A stretch of DNA of 64,000 nt from Luzula sylvatica (lineage: Eukaryota > Streptophyta > Magnoliopsida > Poales > Juncaceae): positions 63,927,570-63,991,569 of the forward strand of contig OX326957.1 in the NCBI GenBank assembly GCA_946800325.1, read 5' to 3'. Positions 49,791-61,375 of this stretch are shown piece by piece. Below the pieces are notes generated by a model that saw nothing but the letters and a program-made list of their open reading frames with translations, did not search any database and had not been told where the DNA came from. Made by a program: the position numbers and the translations under genes. Each line of letters starts with the position of its first letter. Within the stretch, counting starts at the first letter, position 1.

Positions 49791-51315
49791 CTAGAAGGGA
49801 GAAACGCCCATGTTGGCTACAGCTGCTGCGTACAGACCCTCCTTGAGAAGAACGTCGTCTCCTTCCTAACAAACAAACAACATTTCATTAATTAATTTTA
49901 ATTTAATTTGGATTGCATTAGATTGATTACCTGTGGACGAACACTGCTCTTCTTCAGACCCTGATCGGGCATTAGCCCGAAATGTATGTGCGGAAAGTGT
50001 GCCCACTGATTCGAACAAAAAATATTAGTAGTAAAAACTAAGTTCGAATTAATAAACAATTACATTCTTTGCAGCGGCGCTGAAGGCTTCTCGGTGGCTA
50101 ATATCTGGATTACCAGCTTTAATCCTTTGAATCTCTTCTCTGAAAAGAGAAAGAGAAATTATTAAGATCAAGAAAAGAAAATAGATGAAAAAATTCAATT
50201 TCTAATCTACTCACTTGATAAATCTGTTATAAGCAGACGGAACTCTCTGCCTCTTCTCCGGTGCTGCACCATAATTGAGAGAGAGAAATTAAAAATTAAA
50301 ATACTGTTCATGTATATATAAAGAGTAAAATACAAAAAAATAATGGGTAGTTGAAGGGATAGATCTCGTAGTTAATACATTAGCCATTTTTTCTTATGAA
50401 TGGGGGCAGACCAAGAGACAAGAAGAATTATATACATATCCCGATCCAAGTAATTGGAAGGAACGACTATACAGTATCACTGTATTCAGCAAGTTATTCT
50501 TTGTTTCTCTCTTATTTTTCTACCTTCATTTCATTCCATTTTGTAGGTCATAAAATATTGACTTGGTAGATTATTAGAAAAATGAGAGAGGTGAAGTGGA
50601 AATAAATATAATTTCATTTGAAAGACAATATCGTATCTAATTATTTTATTCAGTCTTATCATCACTTAGCAAGTCATTTATTATCATACTGTGCTCGAGA
50701 AAGAGAGATAAGTATCTCACGTCTGTTAACCACTGGAGTCTGAGCTGGTTCTTGTTCTTGGTTTAACCCCTTAACCTGTTGAGGTATCTTGTTGCTACTT
50801 GTTAGGCTGCTCAGGCTAGCCGTCTGGTCCGTCGACAAGCTCGGAGTTTGATATGCTATCTCATCCTGATACATCATTTCAATCCAAACGATCAAAACTT
50901 GAATAGAGAAAAAGCAAGGATATATGTGCAAAATATACATACCAATAGGCCATGGTGAGAAGAAGAAAGAAACGAATGGCCGAAGTGGAGCTGGTTTACG
51001 CTTGGAAGGAGAAGCCCTGATCTCAGGCTAACAGAAAAGAGATTCGTACAGTGACCGCACCTAATGGTCACCGTCTTGAACAGACTTGAACATGGCACTC
51101 CCACCTATCAAAACAGTAAACAAAACTTTTTGAGTCGGAAACAAGAGAGCGAAAGCTATTTAGGTTTAGTTTTTGTTTTGTTTGAGATGGAGAAAGAGGA
51201 AAGAGAGAGAAACCGCAAGCATTATCTCGCAAAAGTTGCAGTTGACGTAGCAGATCTGCTCGGAGGGGAACTGAGTGAGGTGGTCAAGAGAAAAGGCGGC
51301 TGAGGACGAAGACAT
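49791..51315 (-). CDS. YABBY transcription factor, FIL/YAB1-YAB3 type
   Basis: Seven exons on the minus strand: 51315-51214, 51104-50943, 50865-50721, 50263-50215, 50139-50064, 50005-49931 and 49865-49791; GT-AG introns; 227 residues, complete. It opens [13 protein letters not shown]. Exons 1-2 make the C2C2 zinc finger (CNFC ... CGHC, about residues 24-55). Exon 3 is a Ser/Gln-rich linker ending PVVNR. Exons 4-6 make the HMG-like YABBY domain ([43 protein letters not shown], about residues 137-188), the DNA-binding part. The C-terminus [17 protein letters not shown] marks the FIL/YAB3 subgroup rather than YAB2, YAB5, INO or CRC. These nuclear proteins set abaxial fate and blade growth in leaves and floral organs. 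A (CT)n run lies upstream at 51636-51670. Member within the subgroup not decided. Confidence 0.94.
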
Positions 51316-51633
51316 GATTTTACTTGATCGATCTACTGGTTCGATTTGATTGATTCAAACTAAAAAGAAATGGGATCAGAAATCTTTTCTTTCACAGAGG
51401 AATGGTTTGATTTGATTGCCTTGATTTGATGCTTTGATTGACTTCTGATTCGGGCAATCAATCTAGCCTTGGATCTGTTGTTCTTTTTTATATTGGAAAG
51501 AGGTGAGAGAGTATTTTTGCCTGTGGCTAAGAAAAGGAGGAAAGGAAGGGCAAAAAAATGCACAAGTTGCTCACAGAATGGGAGAGATCAGAGATTGTGA
51601 ATGAATGATATAGGACTCGCCAAACCCCAAAGC

Positions 51634-51675
<42 letters not shown>

Positions 51676-51772
51676 TGTACATGGAACTCTTACACCTGCT
51701 ACAGCAACACATACAACTAACAAAGATCATTAATTTAGAATAACTTTGATTTCTATTTTATAAAAGGGAAAA
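51316..51772. promoter_or_regulatory. YABBY 5' leader and proximal promoter
   Basis: Includes a (CT)17 run at 51636-51670, which reads as GA on the coding strand and is a candidate BPC/GAGA site. No upstream coding frame with homology. Confidence 0.4.
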
Positions 51773-52043
51773 TATATCTTATCCCGCAAAACTCATCTCA
51801 AGATCCTTGATGGACTGGCAAAAAAAAATTAAATAGATTGATTAGTATTTTTAATTGACACGTTTAATTAATACGCCAATAATAAATAATATGTTATTAT
51901 TTATACATGTTAATTGACATGTCAATTAAATTAAACGGCCAATAAAATCGCTCGAGTCAATTAATAATACTAATCAACCTACTTAATCCACTTTTGCCAT
52001 CTCATCAAGAATGTTTTTTTTAGTTTGAGGGGCACCATATCAA
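51773..52043. mobile_element. Palindromic MITE upstream of the YABBY gene
   Basis: The left arm (AAGATCCTTGATGGACTGGC ... GATTGATTAGTATTTTTAAT) and the right arm reversed (CATTCTTGATGAGATGGCAA ... GGTTGATTAGTATTATTAAT) pair over about 90 bp. The subterminal CTTGATGA(N)2TGG is shared with the TTAACA-type MITEs. Confidence 0.55.
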
Positions 52044-52329
52044 ACCCCTTTATAAAATATGCAAAAAGGTTTGAGTGAATATGTGGTAAGTGAACAGTCC
52101 TGAAAATTACTGTTTAATGCCCGGTGTTGAATAGGGAGGAGTAATTATATGATCTGTGCTGCCTCTGGTACATGCTACCGTCCATGGTTTTAAGTTAAAA
52201 TTTCTTTTTCAAATTGTACGTATGATAATAAGTTAGTTACATAACTTAATTGTGTGTATTTAAAAAAAGGGTCTTACAAAATATCTAGAAATATAATGAA
52301 AATGGTATGACATTATAAAAAAGAGGCCA

Positions 52330-52608
52330 TTTATCCTACCCCCCAAACCCACCCGTGCATCCACGATATGGGGAGGATTGATTCGCCTCCCCAATTCGTG
52401 TACCCAAGATTCTATTAACCATCAATTAAATTTTTTAATTTTTGTTAATAAATAGTACAATTGTATTAACCGTTAATTAACTTTGAATTAATCATTAATT
52501 TAAATTTGAATTAACCATCAATTGAATTTGTGGGTGCATTTTGGGGATGGGAATTCCCCCCAAACCCATATCGTGGATGGCAAAGTGGGTTTGGGGTGAA
52601 GAGTAGAA
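52330..52608. mobile_element. GGGTTTGGGG-ended palindromic MITE
   Basis: Left CCCCCCAAACCCACC ... ATCCACGATATGGG and right, reversed, CACCCCAAACCCAC ... ATCCACGATATGGG. The interior carries repeated TTAACCATCAATTAA-like blocks in a row. No frame. Confidence 0.55.
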
Positions 52609-54066
52609 TTTCCCTATAAAAATTTATATATGTCATTTGTTGTTAATCACAAGAAAGAAATTAAAAAAACAAATAGTGATTGTGTTATTAATAATTAGTA
52701 ACTTAATTAATTCGTTGATTTAGAATTGTACTAAATAAGATAAACACAACTATATTAATCATATTTGTTAATTGTTTTGAGTACTTTATACAATTTAATT
52801 CAATTCCAATTCATTAAAGGTCTGCATATATTAGTTTCATATTTAAGATGAACAAATGGATGAGTGATTTATGTGTTAGGGCCGCACGATTCGGTATTGC
52901 TCGAATATTCAAGAGTCGTAATTATGTGAATTATATCAAATAATAATAAAGCGAAAACTTAACTTAAAAGTCTTAAACTGTACGCAATAGCATATCCATG
53001 TCCTTCACGAAGTCATGTTATCATCATCGTCTTTGCATTAAATGAAGTATTAGTTTGCAAATAATCAGTGTTCACAAATCGGTCATCGCGACTGACTAGC
53101 CGCCAATTAGTTTGCTCGTCGATGTCCTACCGTCTTGACTAGCCTTTGACGTTTTGCTCTTGGCAGTTCCGTCAAGAATCCGTCAAACCTACCAAAAAAC
53201 GTCAAACCCGATTTTTCATGTTTAATTAAAGTTCTAAAAAATGCGTAAATAGAGAAGACTCGGTGGTCCTCCATCCATTGATGCTAATAGGACTTGAACC
53301 CACAACATTTCACAACAGATGGTGTAATCAAACTTTTAAATTGTGATATAGCAATCCGTAATGTTTGGACTATAATTTACACGTGATTATCGATATTGCG
53401 CAATATAGCGACGATATAGCGCCTAATATTTAATACATTGCGGTCATGCGTCTTAGAAATATTTAGCGTTATTTTCGCAGTAGCAGCGTTATTGCACCGA
53501 TATTCAAATCATTGAATTTAATTTTTGGGCCGTTATATTTTTGGGCCGTAATATTTTTGGGGTTTGTTTTTTCAATTTTTTTAATTTTGCTCATTTCATT
53601 TTTACCTTTCTCTTATCTTTTCTTGTTGTACCGAATCAAATGCATAGAATTATTGTTACCTTTCTCTTATCTCGATGTCTCGGAAAAATAAGCCTCTTAA
53701 CACATGCAGAATCGTCGTCCAACAGTCGCCGCCCAGCGATAATAATGTTTTCCTTTCTCTTCGCTAAAGTTTTTGTGATTTTTATTTTGTATAATTAATT
53801 TTGGTAGGAAATATGTCAAAAAGTAAAATCCGCTGAAATTTCCAATTAATCAATTTTGGCGTTCGATGGTGTCCTGCCGACTAGGGAGCACCGAGCGATT
53901 TCTGTAATATTACAAATAATTAATTACAAGTATTTTATGATATGTGAAACAATTGACATTTAACTCCCTCTCATTATATATGATTATCCAAATAAAAATG
54001 TTTGTAGTTCACCAGTACCACTACAATTGCACATGCCAATATATCAAGCATCTAGGTGGATTGTAA
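52609..54066. other. AT-rich spacer with SINE and hAT-like fragments
   Basis: 53236-53340 is a minus-strand SINE remnant: B-box-like GGGTTCAAGTCC (53301-53290), TGATTACACCATCTG upstream and the AATAGAG tail block; it aligns with the complete SINE at 47.5 kb. 53380-53520 carries CGATATAGCG-type motifs like the hAT MITE at 57.1 kb. No gene is supported; the frame at 53541-53798 has no domain. Confidence 0.4.
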
Positions 54067-54112
<46 letters not shown>

Positions 54113-54125
54113 GGGAGGGAGGGAG
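54067..54125. repeat. Poly-G tract (45 G) followed by GGGA repeats
   Basis: 45 consecutive G at 54067-54111, then AGGGAGGGAGGGAG. Able to form stacked G-quadruplexes. A run of this length is also prone to sequencing and assembly error, so its exact length is unsure. Confidence 0.8.
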
Positions 54126-54221
54126 TATCATAACTCTTAAATGTATAATATAAAATTTTCATGAAATGTGATCTTAACATTTTTATTTCCATATCGGTCC
54201 TCCTTATAACTTCAACGAGGT

Positions 54222-54224
<3 letters not shown>

Positions 54225-54298
<74 letters not shown>
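54225..54298. repeat. (TA)n(GA)n compound microsatellite
   Basis: TA run 54225-54268 passes directly into a GA run, then ATGTTAAAATACTC. Same TA-then-GA order and a similar ATGYTAA follow-on as at 48719-48882. Confidence 0.8.
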
Positions 54299-54300
<2 letters not shown>

Positions 54301-55138
54301 TTAAAATACTCAAGTGAGTATTGAGGTCATCATACTCATGAGTTTTTAATCATTGACTGGACTATTGACTCATTGCAAAGGCAAATATAGATATGTTTCG
54401 AAAGTTAAGAACCATATGTCAATCTTCTTTTTTTTTTTGCTGAAGAACCATATATATTTTAAACACATTATTATTATATTTTATAATAAATGAAGAAGTC
54501 TCATATGTCATGAATATTGAACACGCAACCTCTCATAACATATGATTTTTGTGTCTCATACTCAACCAACTGGACTATTGACTGGACTATTTACGCATTG
54601 GCTAAACATATTAATTTTAATTTGAGAAACTTTCGAACAAGGATTTCCGTTATATTTTCAAGTTCTTAAAAGATATTAGTATGATAAGTAGAACAAATGT
54701 TCCCACATAAACCATAAAATTAACATTAAAGTCATCTAAAATTATGTATTTTGCACAATAATAATTTCACAAACATAAGTAATAAAAATTGTTTGTTCCA
54801 TAAAAATATCTACACGATATGATATTTCAAAGCGACACATGAATACTTGCTTAATAATCCGTCGGTATGGCTTGTTCAAAGTGTCCAATAAAGATCTGGG
54901 TAGGGGTATGTGAACGTGTGATGCCGATAATGAACTCGAATGGTCCAATCCGACTTGGTCCTATTAATCCATTTGATCGACAGGCAGGACAAGAACTATC
55001 TGATTCACATCGTTTTCCGACCAATTAATATGAAATGATGGATTATATCTAGTAGTTTTGTTCAATAGACGATGAGAATGACCCCCTTCATGTTAGTTAT
55101 GTGATCAGGATCTCTTTACTACTGTTCGTCCGATATTC

Positions 55139-55179
<41 letters not shown>

Positions 55180-56021
55180 ATATGAAGACAGAAGAAGGGG
55201 GCAGGAGAGGTGGGGGAGAAAGGGACGGTTGCATAGAAGCCATTTCATTTTTTTTTAACTTGTTCGTTTTTATTTTGTGTGAAATGGTGCATATGTATGT
55301 ACCGAGTAGGGTACCATGCTGCCATGCATGACTAGTGGACTCGCGGCTCCTTCTCCGACTTCTTAGGTTTTCCTAGATTGACAGATAGAGATTGATATTT
55401 GATAGATACATAGATAGATAGATACCTTGGTCCCAATTTTCAAGTATATTAAATCCTAACAAGAGAGAGAGAAAAGAAAAGCTTTACACTTTTGTTGATT
55501 TGACACCACACTATCACCTTCAGTAACAAAAGAGCAGCAGCAGAGGACAGAGATCCTCCACACTCTCTCTCTCATCTTTACCACGTTTGTCCTTTCTCAA
55601 ATTCACCTCACTTTCCTTTCCCCCCTCTCTCTCCTTGAATTTTTGATATCTCGTGTTTGTTAATAGGTTGGGATATTTCATTTCCATGTTGTGGTTTTTG
55701 GTCCATGCATGTTTATTTTCTGACCGAAAATGTAGCCAAGTTTCAAGCGAGGTGAATGCCAAAACCAATCAATCACCCACATAGAACCCTAGAATTCCAC
55801 TCACTCCCTTTCCAAACTTGTGCTCCGCCTTTTCACTGTTGTGTAGGGTCACTACTTTCCTCCCCAATTTCTCCATTTACACTAAAGCCTGCAGATCACT
55901 TACGCTACACTACAAACCATTTTACCATTTCTCTCTCTCGTTTGATTCTCCACGAATAATCACAGTTCATACATAATTCAAAGTCTAAAATATAAATTAA
56001 GTTAAAGTGCATGAAACACGA

Positions 56022-56100
<79 letters not shown>

Positions 56101-57099
56101 GGCCCACAATGGAGAAACATCCACGTCATCATTCGGAGTCCATTATTACATGTCCATTGCTAGCTCAGCTGTTATTGTGCTATGATTCTTCATACGTGTC
56201 ATTTTGCCGCATAGTCCTAAGTGTTTAATGCAAAGAAAGGTTCGGTCAGATAATCTGGACCGTTGAAGTGGCATCACAAATGACTCGAGATGCGTGAAAC
56301 TTGGCATTTGGCGTGTTTGTACGTACGTGGGCTTTCGGTCGGATCACTGTGTATCGTCACTTCTACATGCATGCTTCTTAACAATATGCAATATTTTCGT
56401 TGTATAATGATTGAATGTTTGTAAGAATGTATATAAAAGTTATAACACAACATGTAAAAATAAAAATGATACACAAATACAGAATACAGAATACTTATTG
56501 GTATCTAAGCAAGAACCAACCCTACATGAAGTAGTGAGCTACGAAGAGGCATATATATAGCGCGTGATGGGATGAACAGAAATTTAAGCACCAACTAGTT
56601 AATGTGGTTTAGGATCTAGATTGTCTATTTGACAGCTTGCCTCGAGTCAACTTCGTAGAGAGAGTTCCCTTGTATTACGTACGATCTTTTAAGTTTGGGT
56701 ATTTCGATCTGTTTGGTCACTTTAGAAAGAAAATTATTGTATTTGACAAAAAAATGTAAGAATTACTAGGGCGGGCCCACAAATTAAGAGGCTCTGAAAA
56801 AAATACATTTTTAATATTTAAGAGTATTTTTAATTTTGTTCTTTACATTTCTTGATAGAATAATATACTAGTTAAGGATTTACGGTATGATATACTAGTT
56901 TTGGAGATAAAGATCATTTTAATGTCAATTGTAATGCTTACAAATAATGTCGATAATGTGGTGACGTTTCGATACCCAATGTAATTAATAATTCACTTTG
57001 ATACCCAATCTAATTAATAATTCACGTACTTTATAAATTTTATTGAAAAACATGGAAAATACACATATTATGTATATTATATTTATAAAAAGAATTTTT
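54299..57099. other. Intergenic region, no supported gene
   Basis: GA runs at 55141-55176 and 56026-56097 (about 72 bases). CT-rich, leader-like sequence at 55550-55650 and 55840-55950. The frames around the GA runs translate only repeats. No domain was recognised. Confidence 0.35.
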
Positions 57100-57107
57100 G
57101 TTTTTAT

Positions 57108-57479
57108 CAATGTTGCAAATAACGTTTAGCTTCATGTAGCGTTTATGATTTTTCTTGCGGCGAATTGCGCGTAGCGGACGCTATAGCGGCGCAACATTTT
57201 TGCAGCGTCCAAATCAATAAATATTTTATATTTTGTGTCATGATATATATTACAAAAATAGTATCATTAAATATCTCGTTCGTGAATATTCAAAGATGAA
57301 CCATTTTTTAGTTATTTTTGAAGTTCTTTTTTAATCAATTTACAATTTTTTCATGCGTCCAATTCAAAAAAATCATCGGGAGTTTAAAAGAACAATAAAA
57401 TTGCAGCGTGCAATGTTTAGCATTCAAATAACGCTATATCGCGCTATAGCGTTCCTACAACAAGCTATTTGAAACCATG
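57108..57479. mobile_element. hAT MITE with 8-bp duplication
   Basis: Ends CAATGTTGCAAATA and, reversed, CATGGTTTCAAATA. Flanks GTTTTTAT (57100-57107) and CTTTTTAT (57480-57487) match at 7 of 8, as expected for hAT insertion. Subterminal motifs CGCTATAGCG and GCGCTATAGCG recur in both halves. 372 bp, no frame. Confidence 0.75.
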
Positions 57480-57487
57480 CTTTTTAT

Positions 57488-59393
57488 TAGAATCAACAGT
57501 GAAAAATTAAATTCCGAACAATGATTAATTTTTTTTATCAATTCAAATCTATAAATTTGTGATTTTGAACTGAAATAAATATTATTTAGTAAAATAACGA
57601 TATTTCACAACTATTTATGAATAAATTTTTTATTTTAATATATTTTTATACATCAAATTATTGTATATGTATTATGCAAAATAAACCTTAATTATACATG
57701 AATAGCTGAAATGACAGACCATAGCATATCCGTTTTATTTGACCGGTTCGAAAAATATTTAATCCAAATCATACATGAGCCTATTACTTACTATATTATT
57801 AGCATATAACGAATGACTAAAAATGTATTAATTAATATCCGAACAATTATTTTTGTGGCCAAACAAAAACTATTTTGACTGATCTATCATATATTTTTAA
57901 TAAAAATAAAAAATATAAAGAACAATAATGAGAAGAAGTGAAAAAGAAAGAATTAAGTGAAAAATTATGAGAGGAGAGATCAAAGGAGAAGATCGTTATC
58001 AAATTATTGAAGTTTTATCTAGGTTTATCTCTTACCTTACGAAACCTAAAAGAAAAACTCGCATTGTGAAAAAGCAAACTTCTATCCTTGATAGGAAAAT
58101 TAGCCCTAACCAATTCCGCTCTTCCGGGTACTTCTCATACACTTTATCCAAGTTTTATTGTTTTTTTTAAGGAACCTAGAGCACGATACGTGCTCATATA
58201 GTTATTTATTTATTATAGTTTTAATATTACAATCCTAGTTTTCTTATCATTACACTTTCTTCTAGTTCAAACGTATCCAATTTTTCAAAAACTAATCATA
58301 GCCTTGATTTGCTAAGCTAATATTAATGGCATTTTCGCTTTTTTATTGAAAATTCTGTTATTTCTTTCCTTCCAAATGCACCATGTTGTTTTTTTTTGAG
58401 AAAAATAGAGTAGGTTTTTATGTCCTACTTGTATTATTTATAACCAAATGCACCATGTTGCAGCCCACTATTGTGGCCATTCTCTTGATTCGTTCTTCAC
58501 ATCTCGATACACTTCTTCCCATTAAAAACTTGTCATGGAGGGCCTTGCTTGGTCAAGTAGAAACATGCAACAAAATAGAAAAAAAAAAATCCGAAACCAA
58601 GCTTTACTGACAAAATGATTTTGGAAAATCCACCATGACCCAAATGATAAAAGCTCGGTATAACTAAAATCTTAACAATATAAATATATGAGACGATTTG
58701 GCATCACCATTAAATCCTACGTTTCTTCTTTCTTCATGGTCGTTTACTAGCGCTCTCATTTTTCTACAAAACCAAACAAAATCTCAATTGAGAAGATCCA
58801 GTGAATCACCTTGTTGATGTTATTAATTATTTGATTAACTATTTCTGTCACATTATGACGCTACTTTTCAGTCATTTATTAACTATAAGACAGCTACTCG
58901 TTCTATTTTTATTTCCTATTCTTTTTTTCCTTCACACAATGTATGTTCTTACTTATAATTTTGTACAATATTTAGGATATTTCAAATTTGGGGCTCTCAA
59001 CAAAGCCTAGATGGTTTAACTGCCCTTGGAAATTACTAAAACCAACTTTAAATTAATAATAATAAGATGAAAAATCTTGCCAAGCTTACTTGAAATTAGG
59101 GATATCAACGGGACTGATATAGGTATAGACTATAGATACATCCATGCCCTTATCAATCTTAATCGGGTAATACTCATACGTTTCCATTTATAAAACAGGT
59201 ATTTTTACCCGTCCCATTTCACGCTCGCGAGTTTCAGATTATCCTCGAGAATTCTTTCCCATGTTTGTTTACAACATGTAATATAAAAATAATTTATCAT
59301 ATACTAACACAAAAGAGTTTATCAACGAGTATATGAAATTATGAAAACATAATAAAAAAACAGTAACTTCATTCAGTGAATCACATAAAACAC
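57488..59393. other. AT-rich spacer with a SINE tail
   Basis: 58389-58440 holds a T run, then GAGAAAAATAGAGTAGG and a paired GTCCTACTT, the SINE tail pattern. No gene: the frames at 57967-58170 and 58801-59010 have no recognisable domain. Confidence 0.4.
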
Positions 59394-60101
59394 GGGCATG
59401 TATGATTTGAGGGATTTTGGTGGGGTTGTATTTCAAAATACAAGATAATCTCAAAATCTTTTATTTGATTTGGTGTATTTTGGTGAAATCATGAATTTGA
59501 GGATGGATTTTGGAATACACAAAAAAAAATCGTATTGCAAAATACAAGGAGATGTTTTTTTTTTAATTAAAATAATGATTATATTATATTATATTATATT
59601 ATACAATAATAATATAATAATATATACTATCATATAATGTAGTGTAATTTAATATAATATAATATAAATCGGGCCGGATCTATGGACAAAAAATTAGACA
59701 AAAATTCGAACACAAATCTCTACCAATGGTTAAAAATATTTGGATAGGGAGATAGTGAGTGGTTATGTTAAACAAAACCGTTTATCATGGTTTAATCAAT
59801 GGTTGAAAATGTTTTGTTTACTTTTTTGTCTAATAATTTGTCTACGGATCAATTCCCCATAAAATAATATAATATAATATCATGAAATATACTATAATAT
59901 AATACAATATAATATAATATAATATTAAATATTAAAATCATGAATTTTACATCAAGAATAAAACAAAAAAAATTATATACATGATTTGAAAATACAACTA
60001 ATCAAACAATTTACATAATTTTCATGGATTCTCATGGATTCAAATACATGTACATGATATATTCATGCATTCTAAGATCTCTCAAATCTAACATGCCCAT
60101 A
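59394..60101. mobile_element. MITE-like element with (TATAA) core and nested MITE
   Basis: Ends GGGCATGTATGATTTGAGGG and, reversed, GGGCATGTTAGATTTGAGAG. The centre is TATAATATAA repeat like 45510-46390. A second small element lies inside at about 59673-59857, with inverted ends ATGGACAAAAAATTAGACAA and, reversed, GTAGACAAATTATTAGACAA. No target duplication found. Confidence 0.55.
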
Positions 60102-60983
60102 GTAAAAGATGGTTTTTATGTCATGCACATGATGGTCGCAATGTGGGATTTGTTTGGTTAGAATATTATTAGGGTTAGTGTGAAATTACCTATTGATAAC
60201 ACTAAAAAGAAAAATCAACCATGAGATTAACGATTATACAAGTAATTATACAATTAATTTTGATAACACTAAAACAAAAATCAACCATCAGTTAATAGTT
60301 CTGTACTTTATTCATTAAATGTTCAAGGTTCAAAATCGTATTATCATGGAAAATTTTTTAAGGTTACCTAATACCTAGCATTCAGACCAAAAATTAACCC
60401 CATAGTAAAAATATGGAAGAAACTAATTTCTTATTTTCGTTTATCAAGTTCAATATATTTTATTTTTGGGGGTAAACTCGAAGTTTTGTTCCTGGCCCCA
60501 TTGATTAACTAAGTTAGAGCGATTGGAAAAATCAGTAAGAATTTAAGTTCCTTTCAATAAATTTTGCAGTCATGATTTGTAGAAGATGTGTACGTACAAT
60601 TTTTACGCATTATTTTGTATTTGACAAATTCATATCTCACGCACGATCAATCAAAATAAACAAGTTTGTCTTTATATTTAAGTTAAGTTTGGACCATGTG
60701 GAAGAAATGGAACATGAACTGGTTAATTAAATGTGTATAATTAAGGCTAATCTTAAATTTGAGTAGGACTAGATAGCAATGTACTGATGATAATTCAATG
60801 CGATTGTACTTGATAATAGTACGTGACTTACATGGAAAAAGGTTTTCTTAGTGGGTGAGACAGGGGCCCCCACTCACCAGACCACAACATGGTCAATTTG
60901 GTCGGACATGACCCAACCTGACTCGGCCTGACAAAGTTATATAGGGTTAGCTCAAAATATTATCTCCCGTGTAAAAATGAAAT
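60102..60983. other. AT-rich spacer
   Basis: No frame, repeat end or RNA gene recognised; ends at the 9-bp duplication of the next element. Confidence 0.4.
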
Positions 60984-61366
60984 GGTCAAATTTGATATGT
61001 ATTCCTACAAAATCTTACAATTTTAAGTATATTTTGTAAAACGTAAAATATCATGAATACTCCTAAAAACTACTAAAATTGTACATATGTCTTTTTTGTT
61101 AGATTTCGGATAACTATTCGTTAAAATTATCGTTAATTGGTGTTTTTTCGATTTTTTGAACATAAATATTATTTCATATTTACATAGGAAGTAAAATCGG
61201 GAAAGAAAAAATCAGCGATAATCTTAACGAATAGCTAATCGAAATCTAATAACAAGGGCATCTTTGAAATCTTAGTAGTTTTGTAGGGGTATTCATGATA
61301 TTTTACGTTTTGCGAGGATATAGGTGAAATTATGGAGTTTTGTAAGGATACATATGAAATTTGGCC
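60984..61366. mobile_element. Mutator-like MITE with 9-bp duplication
   Basis: Ends GGTCAAATTTGATATGTAT and, reversed, GGCCAAATTTCATATGTAT; the arms pair over more than 100 bp and share AAAACGTAAAATATCATGAA. Flanks AAATGAAAT (60975-60983) and AAATGAAAA (61367-61375) match at 8 of 9. 383 bp, no transposase. The minus-strand frame at 61235-61555 only crosses its right arm. Confidence 0.75.
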
Positions 61367-61375
61367 AAATGAAAA

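Noticed and set aside
50674..50940. 88-codon minus-strand frame near the YABBY gene
   Set aside because: It is YABBY exon 3 read through into its flanking introns, already included in the gene model.
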